A stretch of DNA of 64,000 bases from CAYUYV01 sp964561475 (GCA_964561475.1 CAZLPU010000021.1:1-64000); one strand, 5' to 3'; shown: positions 16,396 to 26,500, counted from the stretch's first letter. Made by a program: numbers and translations. The notes: generated by a model from the letters alone, not told the origin.

Positions 16396-19300
16396 ATGTC
16401 CCAGCCTGCCCATACCCGACGCACCCGGAGCACTTGGCTCGCCAGAATCGGCCTTGGCCTGGGTGGTCTTCTCGCCCTGGTGCTGATCGCACTGGCAGGG
16501 GTGTTTGTCTATCTGGGTACGGACGGGGGGCGGCGTTTCGCGGCGGACCAGATCTCTGGCGCGGTCTCAAGCCCGGACGGGCTTCAGCTTGAGATCGGCG
16601 ATACGGGCGGCTTCTGGCCCTGGCATATCGCCCTGAAGGACGTAATTCTCAAAGACAAAGCCGGAACCTGGGGCCGGATCGGGTCGGCCCGTCTGTCCCT
16701 GTCCGCCTTTGCGCTCCTGTCGGGCACGGTCCATGTCACCGAGGCCTCCTTTGAGGGGGTCGTGCTCGACCGCTTGCCGGATCTCCCGTCGGACCCGGCG
16801 GTTGAGGAAGAACCGGCTCCCTTCTCCTGGCCCGCCGTGCCCCAACTGCCCGTTGCCGTCCGCGTTGACGGCCTGGAGATTGTCCCTGCCCAGATCGGCG
16901 CCCCGGTTCTGGGTTCCCCTGACCTCGACGGCCCGGTGGTCCTCACCCTGGATGGCTCGGCTGTCTGGATCAGCCAGGTCCTGTCCGTCGCGCTGGATCT
17001 TCTGGGTCCGGATGGGGCCTCGGTCACGGTGGCCCTGTCCTATGAGGCACCGGCGGACCGGTTTGCCATGGACCTCAAGGCCGGTGACCAGGCGGGAGGC
17101 CTTGTCTCCCGGCTGGCGGGCATCCCCGATCTTGGCACCCTTTCCTTGAAGGCCAAAGGCAATGGTACGGGTACCGATTGGAGCGGGGATGTGGCCGTTG
17201 TCGGCGGCGGGTACGGTTCCGGCGCTATGACCATGACCGGCGGCTGGCGCAGAGGGCACCGGCTGCACGTGGAAGGAACATTCGAGCCGGGCCCGGCCTT
17301 GCCCCGGACCGCCCACGAGGCTTTGGGTGGTGTCCTGAGCTTCGGTTTTGCCGCCAACGCCCATGGTCGCATTGAATCGGTCACGGGCCTTGCCCTGGAA
17401 GATCTCACCATTGCCGCCGGTCCGGCGACATTGAAGGGGCGGGCGGGGCTGGCCGAGGACGGGAGCCTGAAAAGCGGTGCACGGATCACCGCCGATCTCG
17501 AGGTGAATCTCACCGGACTTCCTGACATTGGCGTGCCCGTGACTTTGGGGGGCGCGCAGGCATCGATCCAGGCCCAGGGTGATCTCGGTCTGCCGGAGCT
17601 GACCTTGACCCTGACCGGTGAGTCGGTCGCTTGGGACGGCGGCGATGTCCGGACCCTCCAGGCGACGCTCAACACCGGTGCGGCCGACGGGAAGGTCACC
17701 ATGCGCATGGAAGGGTTTGCGGAAGGTTTCAATCCGGGTCTGGACGAAGAGGTCTGGCCTTTTGGGGACCGTCTGACCCTCAACCTGGAGGGCGGCCTTG
17801 ATCCGCAAGCCGCCGTTTTCACCCTGGAGCGCCTGCGCGCGGGTCTGGAAGGCCTGGACCTGACCGCATCGGGCCGGGGGCAGTGGAACCAGCCGTCTGG
17901 AAATCTCTCCTTTGATCTCACGACGGATCGTTTGGGCGAATTGGTCACAGGTCTGGATCAGGGCCGGGTGGGGTTTTCCGGTGTGCTGCGCATGGCAGGG
18001 CCGGACCGCCCGGTCTTTCTCGACCTGACGGGCAAGGCCGAGAACCTGAAACTGTCCGGTGAAGAAATCCGCACGCCGGGAGACGGCACCGCGAGCCTCA
18101 CCCTGAAGGCCAGCGCAGAACCGTCCGACCAGACCGTGCGCCTGTCCGAACTTGATCTGTCCGTCTTCGGAGAAGCCCTGACCCTGTCCGGCAGGGGAGA
18201 GGCCAGTGCGGCGCGCATTGAGACGGCCCTCCTGCTGCGGGCCGCCGATCTTGAACCCTTCGCCCCCCTCCTCGGCATCCCTGTGGCCGGATCCCTCATG
18301 GCCGATCTCGTGGTGGAGGGCACGCCTGAAAAGCCCGGCGGTGTATTGACCTTGTCCTCACCGGCGTTCCGCGTCCGGAACCTGGCGGTTTCCGAACTGG
18401 TGGGCGATTTTGGTCTTGATCCGGTCGCCGACGGGTTTGGCATCACTGCCGCCCTGACCATGAAAAGCCAGTTGAACGACACCGGTGAACCTGCCCCTGA
18501 AGGACTGATGGCCGACCTGACAATCCATCCGTCCAAGTCCGGCGTAAAGGAGCAGATTCAGATCAGTCAACTGAAAGGCTCCCTGTTCGGTCTGTCCCTG
18601 TCGGAACTGGAAGACAGGCAGGGGGTCCGTCTGTCCTCAGACAGTCTTGGCAATATCGGTGCGGCCGTCCGGGCAGCCCTGGGGCCCGATGCCATGGAGA
18701 TGCCCCTTCCTGCCGCCGGATTGATGTCCATGAACCTGTCCTGGGAGGAGGGGCTCATGGCGGCGGTGGAAATCAGGGACCTTCTGACCACGACGGGCAT
18801 CGGCCTGGACCGCTTCGGTCTGTCCGCCCGCCTCGACGGGTCCGCGGATCAGGTGCTCGATGCGTCTCTGCGCCTCAAGGATCTGCGGGGCATCGGGCTC
18901 GATCTCGAGAAGCTCGACCTGGACGCCGCTGGGCCGCTCGCCAATCCGGTGATCACGGTCTCGGCACGGGAGATTGGCGATCAGGGCTTGAAACTCGATG
19001 GGGTGATGGCGGTTCTGACCGATCCGGATAGTCCGGATGCGGGCATCACGGCCCGAATTGATGAGTTGGACGTCAGGCGGGACCGGGCGGGACTGCGCCT
19101 TGACGGGCCTGCCCGGATCGTGACCGGCGGTTCGAGCGGCGGCGTCCTCGCGGAAGACCTGCGCTTTGTCCTGGCCCATGGCGGGAAAGAGGGGGCCATG
19201 ACCGTCAGCCTACGCACGGCCGGCCGAGATGTGGACGCACAGGTCAGTCTGGTGGATGTGCCCGCCCGGGTGCTTACCATTGCGCCTGGTGCCCCGGATC

Positions 19301-20931
19301 TGGCTGGAACCCTCGGCGGAAGGATGACCGTTGGCCTTGGTGACCGGAACGCCGCCTCGATCAATCTGAATGGAACCGGACTGTTCCCTGTGATTCCCGG
19401 AGAAGACAGCGATGAGCGCGACGACCCCGCCGATCTGACCCTTGCCCTGAACTGGGATGGAACGAAAGCGGACCTGCGCGCGGGTCTCACGGGCTCCGGC
19501 GGGGAGAACAGTCTGACGGCGGAAGGGTTCCTGACATTCACTTTGGGAAAGGCAAATGAGGGTTCGGAAGACGCAGAAGCGGAGAACGGGGGAGGGATCG
19601 GCATGGATGATCCCTGGCGGATGCAGATCAGGGGCGCCGGCCCGCTCTCTGCCGTCACGCCGGTCCTGCCTTTGCCCGACCACCGTATGCGGGGCACAGG
19701 GAAGGTGGATCTCACCCTCTCCGGGACCCCGTCCCGAACCATCCTGGAGGGAACGGTCGCGGTGGAGAAAGGCGCTTATGACCATCTCGCCACGGGCTTT
19801 GCCCTGCGCCAGGTGAACCTCACCGTTGACGCGGGCGAGCGAACCCTGGACGTCAAGGCTACCGGCCTGAACGGGGAGGGCAAACTCAAGGGAGCAGGCC
19901 GTCTGACCGCTGAAGGAACGGATCTCGGTCTCCAGGGAGACCTGTCGATCAAGAGCCTCACGCTCATGGATCGGGATGATGTCACCGTCAAGGGCGGCGG
20001 CGATATCGCCATAGCGGGCACCCTGGCCGATGGAATCGATATCACCGGCAAGCTCAGGATCGAGGACGCCCTGGTGTCCCTGGCGGCTGAACTGCCGCCC
20101 ACGGTGGTCGATCTGGAAACCACGGATGTGCACGGACTGACGCCGGTCGCGGAGGTCATGGCCGAGGCGGAAGAGGCGCGGGAGAGCGAGGAAGAGGCCA
20201 CGGTCCCGATCCGGCTCGATATCGATATGCGTGCGGATGATGCCATCCGTGTGGATGGGCGCGGCCTTGAATCCGTCTGGAATTCCCGCATCAAGGTCTC
20301 AGGCACCGGCGACGATCCAAGACTGGCAGGCGAGGTGACCCTGAAGAAGGGCAAACTTGAATTTGCCGACAAGGAATTCACCCTCACCCAAGGTGTGGTG
20401 ACTCTCAATGGCGGCCGGGAAGTGGACCCGAGACTGCTGATCCGTGCACAGAGGCAAACGCCCGTGGCCACGGCCATCATCACCATTTCAGGGCCGGCAT
20501 CCGATCCCCTGATCACTCTGTCCTCGGAACCCGCCCTCTCCCAGGATGCGATCCTGGCCCAGCTTCTGTTCGGCAAGAACCCCGGCGAACTGACCCCGGT
20601 GGAGCTGTTCCAGCTTGGCCAGGCTCTGGCGAGCCTGTCGAGCGGCGGGGGCGGGGGCTTTGATATTCTGGGCCGGGCCCAGGCGGCGCTCGGTCTTGAT
20701 GTTCTGGAGGTGGGGGCGGATCTCGGCGATGAGACCTCCGGCCCGTCAGTCAATGTCACGGTCGGAAAATATGTGACCGACAAGGTGTATGTTGGGGTGA
20801 GCCAGGGATCTCAGCCGGGAACGACGGCGGTGTCCGTGGAAGTTCAGCTCACAGACCACCTTCTGGTCCACACGGATGTGTCCCAGAATGCGGACAATAC
20901 CGTGGGCCTGCGCTGGCGCTGGGATTATTGA
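16396..20931 (+). CDS. tamB: TamB, AsmA-like inner-membrane-anchored translocation/assembly protein
   Basis: A very long (1511-residue) periplasm-spanning partner of TamA, thought to carry lipids or help outer-membrane protein assembly. One N-terminal membrane anchor (about 15-42) is followed by long beta-rich repeats typical of bridge-like lipid-transfer proteins. The conserved C-terminal domain (about 1360-1511) shows SQDAILAQLLFGKNPGELT, VNVTVGKYVTDKVYVG and a final aromatic strand ending RWRWDY. The length is somewhat greater than E. coli TamB (1259 residues) but usual for alphaproteobacteria. It forms an operon with tamA. Confidence 0.93.
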   Translation: MSQPAHTRRTRSTWLARIGLGLGGLLALVLIALAGVFVYLGTDGGRRFAADQISGAVSSPDGLQLEIGDTGGFWPWHIALKDVILKDKAGTWGRIGSARLSLSAFALLSGTVHVTEASFEGVVLDRLPDLPSDPAVEEEPAPFSWPAVPQLPVAVRVDGLEIVPAQIGAPVLGSPDLDGPVVLTLDGSAVWISQVLSVALDLLGPDGASVTVALSYEAPADRFAMDLKAGDQAGGLVSRLAGIPDLGTLSLKAKGNGTGTDWSGDVAVVGGGYGSGAMTMTGGWRRGHRLHVEGTFEPGPALPRTAHEALGGVLSFGFAANAHGRIESVTGLALEDLTIAAGPATLKGRAGLAEDGSLKSGARITADLEVNLTGLPDIGVPVTLGGAQASIQAQGDLGLPELTLTLTGESVAWDGGDVRTLQATLNTGAADGKVTMRMEGFAEGFNPGLDEEVWPFGDRLTLNLEGGLDPQAAVFTLERLRAGLEGLDLTASGRGQWNQPSGNLSFDLTTDRLGELVTGLDQGRVGFSGVLRMAGPDRPVFLDLTGKAENLKLSGEEIRTPGDGTASLTLKASAEPSDQTVRLSELDLSVFGEALTLSGRGEASAARIETALLLRAADLEPFAPLLGIPVAGSLMADLVVEGTPEKPGGVLTLSSPAFRVRNLAVSELVGDFGLDPVADGFGITAALTMKSQLNDTGEPAPEGLMADLTIHPSKSGVKEQIQISQLKGSLFGLSLSELEDRQGVRLSSDSLGNIGAAVRAALGPDAMEMPLPAAGLMSMNLSWEEGLMAAVEIRDLLTTTGIGLDRFGLSARLDGSADQVLDASLRLKDLRGIGLDLEKLDLDAAGPLANPVITVSAREIGDQGLKLDGVMAVLTDPDSPDAGITARIDELDVRRDRAGLRLDGPARIVTGGSSGGVLAEDLRFVLAHGGKEGAMTVSLRTAGRDVDAQVSLVDVPARVLTIAPGAPDLAGTLGGRMTVGLGDRNAASINLNGTGLFPVIPGEDSDERDDPADLTLALNWDGTKADLRAGLTGSGGENSLTAEGFLTFTLGKANEGSEDAEAENGGGIGMDDPWRMQIRGAGPLSAVTPVLPLPDHRMRGTGKVDLTLSGTPSRTILEGTVAVEKGAYDHLATGFALRQVNLTVDAGERTLDVKATGLNGEGKLKGAGRLTAEGTDLGLQGDLSIKSLTLMDRDDVTVKGGGDIAIAGTLADGIDITGKLRIEDALVSLAAELPPTVVDLETTDVHGLTPVAEVMAEAEEARESEEEATVPIRLDIDMRADDAIRVDGRGLESVWNSRIKVSGTGDDPRLAGEVTLKKGKLEFADKEFTLTQGVVTLNGGREVDPRLLIRAQRQTPVATAIITISGPASDPLITLSSEPALSQDAILAQLLFGKNPGELTPVELFQLGQALASLSSGGGGGFDILGRAQAALGLDVLEVGADLGDETSGPSVNVTVGKYVTDKVYVGVSQGSQPGTTAVSVEVQLTDHLLVHTDVSQNADNTVGLRWRWDY

Positions 20932-21127
20932 GCGGGGCAGGCCGCCGACTCGGTGCTAACTGTGTCAATTGAAGAATTCTTAACTGCACTCTGCAAAAAA
21001 GGAGAGGAATCAGCCGAAGATGACCCTGGGCTGGCCGTGTGCCTCCAGGTTTCCTGATCCGACGACCTTGCAGGAACCCGCTTGATTCATCCCGCCGGCA
21101 ACGGGACAGTCCGCAAATCCCCGCAGG

Positions 21128-21574
21128 ATGGGAGACATGCCCGTGACGGCTGCTTCAGAGACCCCCGACATGCAGGACAAGATCCGCCAGGCCGAAGCCG
21201 CTGTTGCGGCCCTCAGCGAACAATTCCTCGATAATGCCCGCCGGGAGATCTCGGTGCTCCAGGACCACGCGGCAGCGGCCCGGAATGCACCCGGCGCCAA
21301 CGCTGGGGAGATTGAAGCGCTCTTTTCCCTGGCCCACAATCTGAAGGGGCAGGGGGGCTCCTTCGGGTTCGACTTGATCACGGAAGTGAGCGATGCCCTG
21401 TGCTCTCTGGTGCGCGGCGGTGAGCCCGCCGATTGGGAAGCGCTCGACGCCATTGATCATCACATTCGTGTGCTGCGGGTCATTGCCGACCGGGGCATCA
21501 AGGGCGATGGCGGTGCTCTCGGTGCGGAACTCCTGGCTAAGCTCCGCGCCATGGCGCCCAGGGAAGCCGCGTGA
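21128..21574 (+). CDS. HPt-domain phosphotransfer protein
   Basis: The product is a small (148-residue) helical protein with one histidine phosphotransfer domain. The phosphorylatable His sits in FSLAHNLKGQGGSFGF, the classical H-x-x-K-G motif followed by Gly-rich turns. A helix around LITEVSDALCSLV completes the four-helix bundle. Such stand-alone HPt proteins shuttle phosphate between a hybrid kinase and a response regulator, but no partner gene is adjacent. ATG at 21128 and at 21137 are both possible. Confidence 0.85.
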   Translation: MGDMPVTAASETPDMQDKIRQAEAAVAALSEQFLDNARREISVLQDHAAAARNAPGANAGEIEALFSLAHNLKGQGGSFGFDLITEVSDALCSLVRGGEPADWEALDAIDHHIRVLRVIADRGIKGDGGALGAELLAKLRAMAPREAA

Positions 21575-21700
21575 TCCAGAGGACACTCGCAATTTAGGGT
21601 GAGGCTGGAGTATTGCCGGTCTGACGGTCATGTATGTGCGGCGAGCCCGGATGAACCGGACCCGCCTGTTGCATTTGTAGGCTGTGCAATGGCCTGGTTT

Positions 21701-22171
21701 TTAGGCCGCGGCGGCCTTGTTCTCGATTACCGGAGCTGGTGCACTGCCTTCGCGGATTTCGATCCGGCGCGGCTTCTGGCTTTCCGGAATTTCCCGAACG
21801 AGATCAATGTTCAGAAGGCCGTTTTCCAGACCGGCATTGGTCACGACCACATGGTCGGCGAGCTGGAAACGGCGTTCGAAATTCCGCGCGGCGATCCCCT
21901 GGTGCAGGACCCGGATATTGTCCGGGTCGTCCTCCGAGGATTTGCGGCCTGAAACGGTGAGAACGGAGTCGTTGACTTCAACGGTCAAATAGTCCGGGCC
22001 AAATCCTGCGACCGCCACGGAAATCCGGTACTGGTTATCACCGGCCTTTTCGATGTTGTACGGGGGATAACCACCGGCGCTGTCCATGCTGGAGGCACTG
22101 TCCAGAAGGCGCAGCAGACGGTCGAAGCCGACGGTGGAGCGGTAAAGGGGGGCAAAATCAAGACGGTTCAT
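21701..22171 (-). CDS. Small heat-shock protein, Hsp20/IbpA family
   Basis: An ATP-independent holdase chaperone of 156 residues. The N-terminal part (LYRSTVGFDRLLRLLD) matches the IbpA/HspH class. The alpha-crystallin domain runs from YNIEKAGDNQYRISVAVAGF to RRFQLADHVVVTNAGLENG. A C-terminal L-x-I-type contact (LLNIDLVREIPES, then RRIEI) is present. AGGATG lies 8 bases before the ATG. The leader can form a hairpin over this ribosome site. Confidence 0.92.
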   Translation of the reverse strand: MNRLDFAPLYRSTVGFDRLLRLLDSASSMDSAGGYPPYNIEKAGDNQYRISVAVAGFGPDYLTVEVNDSVLTVSGRKSSEDDPDNIRVLHQGIAARNFERRFQLADHVVVTNAGLENGLLNIDLVREIPESQKPRRIEIREGSAPAPVIENKAAAA

Positions 22172-22173
22172 GA

Positions 22174-22195
22174 GTCACATCCTCCATTGAGCGAC
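22174..22195 (-). promoter_or_regulatory. Possible RNA hairpin over the heat-shock gene ribosome site
   Basis: Read on the minus strand, GUCG pairs with UGAC (one G.U) and CUC with GAG around an AAUG loop, enclosing the purine-rich GGAGGAU just before the ATG. Small heat-shock genes of alphaproteobacteria often carry ROSE-type RNA thermometers, but this stem is short and does not show the full ROSE pattern. Confidence 0.25.
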
Positions 22196-22313
22196 ATGAG
22201 TACGCCTGCCTCAAGGGCCAGGCGATCTGGAAGTGATCCGGGTGGGGATCACCGGCGTCTCGGACCCCATTTGGGCGTCCGATATCCAAGATTTGGGAGG
22301 GGCTCCGGACGGT

Positions 22314-24482
22314 TCAAGAGCCGGTCTGCATCGCCGGATCCGATTTTTTCGGAACCCTTGCCGATCCCAAGATCGACCAGATAAGCATGGCGAGAACCAG
22401 CGCAAGGGCTGCCAGTTTGAACACCGCGCCCAGATCCGGCCACAGCAGGACCACCCCGGCGAGCGTGGCGACGGCCCGACCAGCGGGACCGATGGGCCCT
22501 TCCATCCATCCGTCGAGGGCGGCGGACAGGGCGTAGAAGGCCACAAGGCCCGTGAGCGCAGCAGTAGCGATTTCCCAGGCGCTGCCGCCAATCAGGGGTG
22601 TGTATGCGAGCAGGAGTGGCACGAGGTAGAGCCCTTTCGCCACCCGCCAGGCGGTCAAACCCGTGGCCATGGCTGGGGTTCCCGCGATACCGGCTGCGGC
22701 GAACGCGGTCAAGCAGACCGGCGGCGTGACATTGGAATCCTGGCTGAGCCAGAAAATGATCATGTGTGCGGACAAGAGCGCCGCAGCCACCCGTGCGGGA
22801 TCCAGCATCTGTGTACGGATCTGGTCCATGAACTCAGGCGGCACCGCATCCAGAATGCGTTTGGCCTCTTCCTGGCTCATGGGAGATCCGAGAGCTGCCG
22901 CCTGCTCCGGTGCCCCAAGGACCAGAAGCCCTCTGACCATGTCCGGCACGGTTCCGGCAGCGATCTGGCGAATGATCTCTCCGTCCACGATCAAACCCTG
23001 AAGGGCAGGAGCCGCCAGGGTGGCCAGCACGATATAGGCGGCTGTCACCGGCAGTCCCATGCCCAGAATGAGGGAGGCGAGAGCCACCAGGATCATGGTG
23101 AGCAGCAGGTCGCCACCGGCCCAGGTGGTGATCATCAGACTGATTGTATTGCCCACGCCGGTGGTGGTGACGATCATCACGATCAATCCGACGGACACCA
23201 GAAGCATGGCCGTGGGGATCATCATCTTCACCGCGCTGATGGCCGCCTCGGCAACCGCCCGCACACCCATGGGGGTGGGCGACAGCCAGGATGCGGCAAT
23301 CACGGTCACCGTGGCAATGCCTGCGGCATAGGTGGCGGTGAACCCCATCACCATGAGAACCACAAGGACCGTCAGGGGGATGAGGAACGGCCAGCCACGG
23401 CGCATCACATCCCCTGCGCTGGGCATGGGAACGCCTTGGCCGGCGGGGTCTTCTGTGCCCAGTCCTTCCTTGCGGGCGGTGATCCGCACCACAATGGCCA
23501 CACTGAGAAAATAGAGCAGAGCCGGAACCGTGGCAGCGGCGATAATGTCCAGATAGGACAGGCCCGTGAAAGTCGCCATGATGAACGCGCCCGCGCCCAT
23601 CACCGGCGGCATCAACTGCCCGCCGGTGGATGCCGCTGCCTCCACCCCCGCAGCCAGCCGGGGCGGGAACCCGGCCCGTTTCATCATGGGGATGGTGATG
23701 GCGCCGGTAGAGACCGTGTTGGCCACCGCGGACCCGGTCACGGATCCCATCAGGCCCGAAGCCATGATGGCCACGAACCCGGCCCCGCCGGTCACCCGGC
23801 CCGCCACCAGCCGCGCCAAGTCAATGATGAATGCACCGGCCCCGGAGTGCAGCAGAAAGGCGCCGAACAGCAGAAACATGAACACGAAAGACCAGGAAAT
23901 GGCCGCGATGGTTCCGAACAGGCCCTGGGTGGTGAAATAGGCCCGGTACAGCAGCCGCTCCGGCGTCAGGCCGGGAAAGTTGAACACACCCTCCACCAGG
24001 GCGCCCCACCACACCGCGTAGCTCAAGGCGATTATGGTCAAGATGGGGATGATCCATCCGGTGGTCCGCCTGGTGAATTCCAGGGCAAGCAGAATGGCAA
24101 GACCGCCCATGAGCCAGTCCGTGGTGGTCAGAACCTCACCCCGGGCGTAATAGGCATCCTCCGCACTCAGAAGATAAAGGGCGCACAGCAGCGCCGAACA
24201 CCCCAGCACTGCATCCGTGATCAGCACAACCCGTCGCAGCCGCGTATCCCGCAGGTTCAGCATGGGGGTGGTGAAGGCGCACAGCAGACCGAACAGACCG
24301 AAATGAAGCGCGGCCATCTGCAATTCAGGCACCGTGCCCCAAATATTGGCATAGAGATGAAACAGGACGGTCGCCAGGGCGAGAAGGGCGAAAACCATTC
24401 CCATGACGCCTTGAAGCGGCCGGGCCGGATTGGTGTCACCCGATCCGGCCATGCCTGCCAGCCCATCGCTGTATCTGGCCAT
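22314..24482 (-). CDS. TRAP transporter, fused DctQM-type permease (TAXI class)
   Basis: The product is the inner-membrane part of a sodium-coupled TRAP transporter, with small and large subunits fused (about 722 residues, some 16 hydrophobic segments). It has the typical blocks GVEAAASTGGQLMPPVMGAGAF and LILGMGLPVTAAYIVLA of the 4TM/12TM fusion family. ATG 24482 is preferred over a GTG six bases upstream because GGAGAG is correctly spaced. It lies 15 bases after the binding-protein gene, so the two are one operon. The substrate is unknown; characterised TAXI systems carry small organic acids. Confidence 0.92.
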   Translation of the reverse strand: MARYSDGLAGMAGSGDTNPARPLQGVMGMVFALLALATVLFHLYANIWGTVPELQMAALHFGLFGLLCAFTTPMLNLRDTRLRRVVLITDAVLGCSALLCALYLLSAEDAYYARGEVLTTTDWLMGGLAILLALEFTRRTTGWIIPILTIIALSYAVWWGALVEGVFNFPGLTPERLLYRAYFTTQGLFGTIAAISWSFVFMFLLFGAFLLHSGAGAFIIDLARLVAGRVTGGAGFVAIMASGLMGSVTGSAVANTVSTGAITIPMMKRAGFPPRLAAGVEAAASTGGQLMPPVMGAGAFIMATFTGLSYLDIIAAATVPALLYFLSVAIVVRITARKEGLGTEDPAGQGVPMPSAGDVMRRGWPFLIPLTVLVVLMVMGFTATYAAGIATVTVIAASWLSPTPMGVRAVAEAAISAVKMMIPTAMLLVSVGLIVMIVTTTGVGNTISLMITTWAGGDLLLTMILVALASLILGMGLPVTAAYIVLATLAAPALQGLIVDGEIIRQIAAGTVPDMVRGLLVLGAPEQAAALGSPMSQEEAKRILDAVPPEFMDQIRTQMLDPARVAAALLSAHMIIFWLSQDSNVTPPVCLTAFAAAGIAGTPAMATGLTAWRVAKGLYLVPLLLAYTPLIGGSAWEIATAALTGLVAFYALSAALDGWMEGPIGPAGRAVATLAGVVLLWPDLGAVFKLAALALVLAMLIWSILGSARVPKKSDPAMQTGS

Positions 24483-24497
24483 GGGCACTCTCTCCTA

Positions 24498-25616
24498 TCA
24501 GGGGGCGCGCAGGGCGTCCGGAATGGGCACACCGGCTTCGTCGAAGTAGCGCGCTGCCCCCGGATGAAGGGGGATCGGCAGGCCCGTCAGAGCGGTTTCC
24601 AGAGCCATGGACCGGGTCGCCGCATGGATGCTGGCCAGGAGCGGCAGGTTCTCATAGATGGTCTTGGTAATCTGATAAACCGCTTCCTCGTCCACATCGG
24701 CCCGCACCGTCAGGAAGTTGGGCTGTGCCGCCGCCGTGATGGCGTTCTTCTGGTGGGGATAGGTCCCGGGCGGAATGGTGAAGGGGCTCCACAGATTATA
24801 GCGGGCATTGATCTTGGCGATCTGCTCCGGCGTGAAACCCAGCACGGTCATGCGTCCGGGCTGGGCGGCGAAGGCCCGCGCAACCGCCGCCACGGGCACG
24901 CCCGCGCCGGTGTTCATGCCGTCGATGGTCCCGTTGATCAGGGCATCGGCGCTGGCACCATAGCCCAGATAGGCAAGGGACAGGCTGTCGGGATCAATCC
25001 CCAGGGTGCTCATGATCAGCCGGCCCGATCCCTCCGCGCCGGAATTGCGCTGGCCGATGGAGAAACGGCGTCCTTTGAGTTCCGCGAGGTCGCTCATGGT
25101 GCCGGTCTTGGCGAAACGGGAGCGGATGACGAAATGCTCCACATTCGGCCACAGAAGGGAGACGGACCGCAGATTTTCGGCTGGCCCTTCCTCCGTAAAA
25201 GGACCTTCCCCGGCCAGAGCATAGGCTCCCCAGAGGCCCTGGAGAATGGCGAACTGTACCTCGTTGCGCCGGATCAGAGTGACATTCTCCCGGGAGCCCG
25301 CGGAACTGATCGCGGTCAGCGCGATACCAGTGCCGGGCTCAAGCCGGGTCTTCACGATGGTGGCAAGGGCCACGCCGACGGGATAATAGGTTCCGCCAGA
25401 GGTGCCCGTGGCCAGCAGGTAGGAGCGGTCCTCCTGGGCCGACGCACTGTTCGCGCCTGTCAGGCCGAGCCCGGTCAGGGTGAGGATGAAAAGCGCCATG
25501 GCGCTTATCGTGGCCCCGAAGATCTTGCCGATCTTGCCGATCTTGCCGATCTCGACAGTCTTGACGATCTTAACGGGCTTGACGATCCGGCGGCGGGCCT
25601 CGATCGGGCTTGCCAT
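24498..25616 (-). CDS. TAXI-family TRAP transporter solute-binding protein
   Basis: A periplasmic substrate-binding subunit for the fused permease downstream. ATG 25616 follows GAGAGGAAC and gives 372 residues; the frame is open 18 codons further. A signal peptide ends at ANSASAQ. The mature protein starts with the TAXI signature YLLATGTSGGTYYPVG, then FAILQGLWGAYALAGEGPF and GQRNSGAEGSGRLIM. An oddity is the basic n-region before the hydrophobic core, which is built of repeated IGK/IVK units encoded by 9-bp repeats. Confidence 0.92.
   Translation of the reverse strand: MASPIEARRRIVKPVKIVKTVEIGKIGKIGKIFGATISAMALFILTLTGLGLTGANSASAQEDRSYLLATGTSGGTYYPVGVALATIVKTRLEPGTGIALTAISSAGSRENVTLIRRNEVQFAILQGLWGAYALAGEGPFTEEGPAENLRSVSLLWPNVEHFVIRSRFAKTGTMSDLAELKGRRFSIGQRNSGAEGSGRLIMSTLGIDPDSLSLAYLGYGASADALINGTIDGMNTGAGVPVAAVARAFAAQPGRMTVLGFTPEQIAKINARYNLWSPFTIPPGTYPHQKNAITAAAQPNFLTVRADVDEEAVYQITKTIYENLPLLASIHAATRSMALETALTGLPIPLHPGAARYFDEAGVPIPDALRAP
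25521..25550 (-). repeat. 9-bp microsatellite in the TAXI signal peptide
   Basis: Three perfect GATCTTGCC units (plus strand) and decayed copies to about 25590 encode the IGKIGKIGKI stretch in front of the signal-peptide core. In-frame slippage would change only the n-region length. Confidence 0.8.
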
Positions 25617-25732
25617 GGCGTTGTTCCTCTCCCATGCCGGTCTGATCACCAGAGGCGGTCCGATGATCAAGTGACCGGGCGGTTCATTGGTTGGTTGCGC
25701 TCCGGATGCGGTCCCGAGCCGATGCCCGGTTC

Positions 25733-26500
25733 TTACTCACCGCCGCCCATGATGGCCTTGGGGTTCTTCGGCGGCATCAGGGAGGCGGGACCTTCGCCTT
25801 CGCTATTAAGCGCCATGGCGCCAAAGGAAGAGTTGAAAATCTTGGACCAGCCGCCGGGCTGGGCAAGTTCCGCGGTGGTGTAGCGGCCGGTGCGCACTCC
25901 GGTCAGCGCATCCCGGAAGGCGTTCATCTCGGTCAGGAACACACCCGTAAGGAATTCCATGGATTCCTTGCTGATCCCGCCCACGGAATTGACATTCAGT
26001 GCAAGGCCCGTGTCCCCGTCGGTATCCTTGAAGGCCTTCGTCCATGTCCGTACCCGGAAAATATCGTTCCAGACATGATAGATGTCCTCATCGAGTTCGC
26101 TGCTGGTGCGGAAATAGGTGTAGAAGGATGCGGTGTTGCACTGATCATCATCATCACAATTGTAGAAGATCACCGCCATGCCCTGCTCATGGATCACTTC
26201 GCCGGGGCGCACCACCAGTATGGGGTCGCCTTCACCATCCCGTTGCTTGTTGAATTCAATCCCGTAGCGGCTGAGGGCATGACCCACATTGTCCGGCGTG
26301 AGCTTGGTTTCCATAACCGGTGCCACGACCGCTGGCGCGACCCCTTCCGGCGTGGGGGCGGTTTGGCCCGGTATAGCGGGGCCAGGTGTAGCGGGGCCCG
26401 GTGTAGCGGGGGATGGTTGGGCCAGGGCGGCCGGGGCACAGATCATTGCGGCGCCGAGAAGGCTCATCAGCGGGGAAAGGCGGCGGTTGGGATGTGTCAT
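25733..26500 (-). CDS. YbjN-domain secreted protein
   Basis: From ATG 26500 the product is 255 residues: a signal peptide (core PLMSLLGAAMICAPAALAQ), then a Pro/Ala-rich linker with repeated PATPGPA units (about 29-55). A YbjN-like domain follows, from LTPDNVGHALSRYGI through VIFYNCDDDDQCNTASFYT to GGISKESMEFLTGVFL. YbjN domains resemble type III secretion chaperones in fold and their biochemical role is unclear. The 1-kb frame upstream of the ATG is not coding in style. The gene follows the TRAP genes in the same direction but 116 bases away. Confidence 0.7.
   Translation of the reverse strand: MTHPNRRLSPLMSLLGAAMICAPAALAQPSPATPGPATPGPAIPGQTAPTPEGVAPAVVAPVMETKLTPDNVGHALSRYGIEFNKQRDGEGDPILVVRPGEVIHEQGMAVIFYNCDDDDQCNTASFYTYFRTSSELDEDIYHVWNDIFRVRTWTKAFKDTDGDTGLALNVNSVGGISKESMEFLTGVFLTEMNAFRDALTGVRTGRYTTAELAQPGGWSKIFNSSFGAMALNSEGEGPASLMPPKNPKAIMGGGE

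Noticed and set aside
22233..25883. A 1216-codon plus-strand open frame across the TRAP genes
   Set aside because: It spans two genes and their junction on the other strand and has a His/Gly/Gln-rich composition without any domain; it is a shadow frame.
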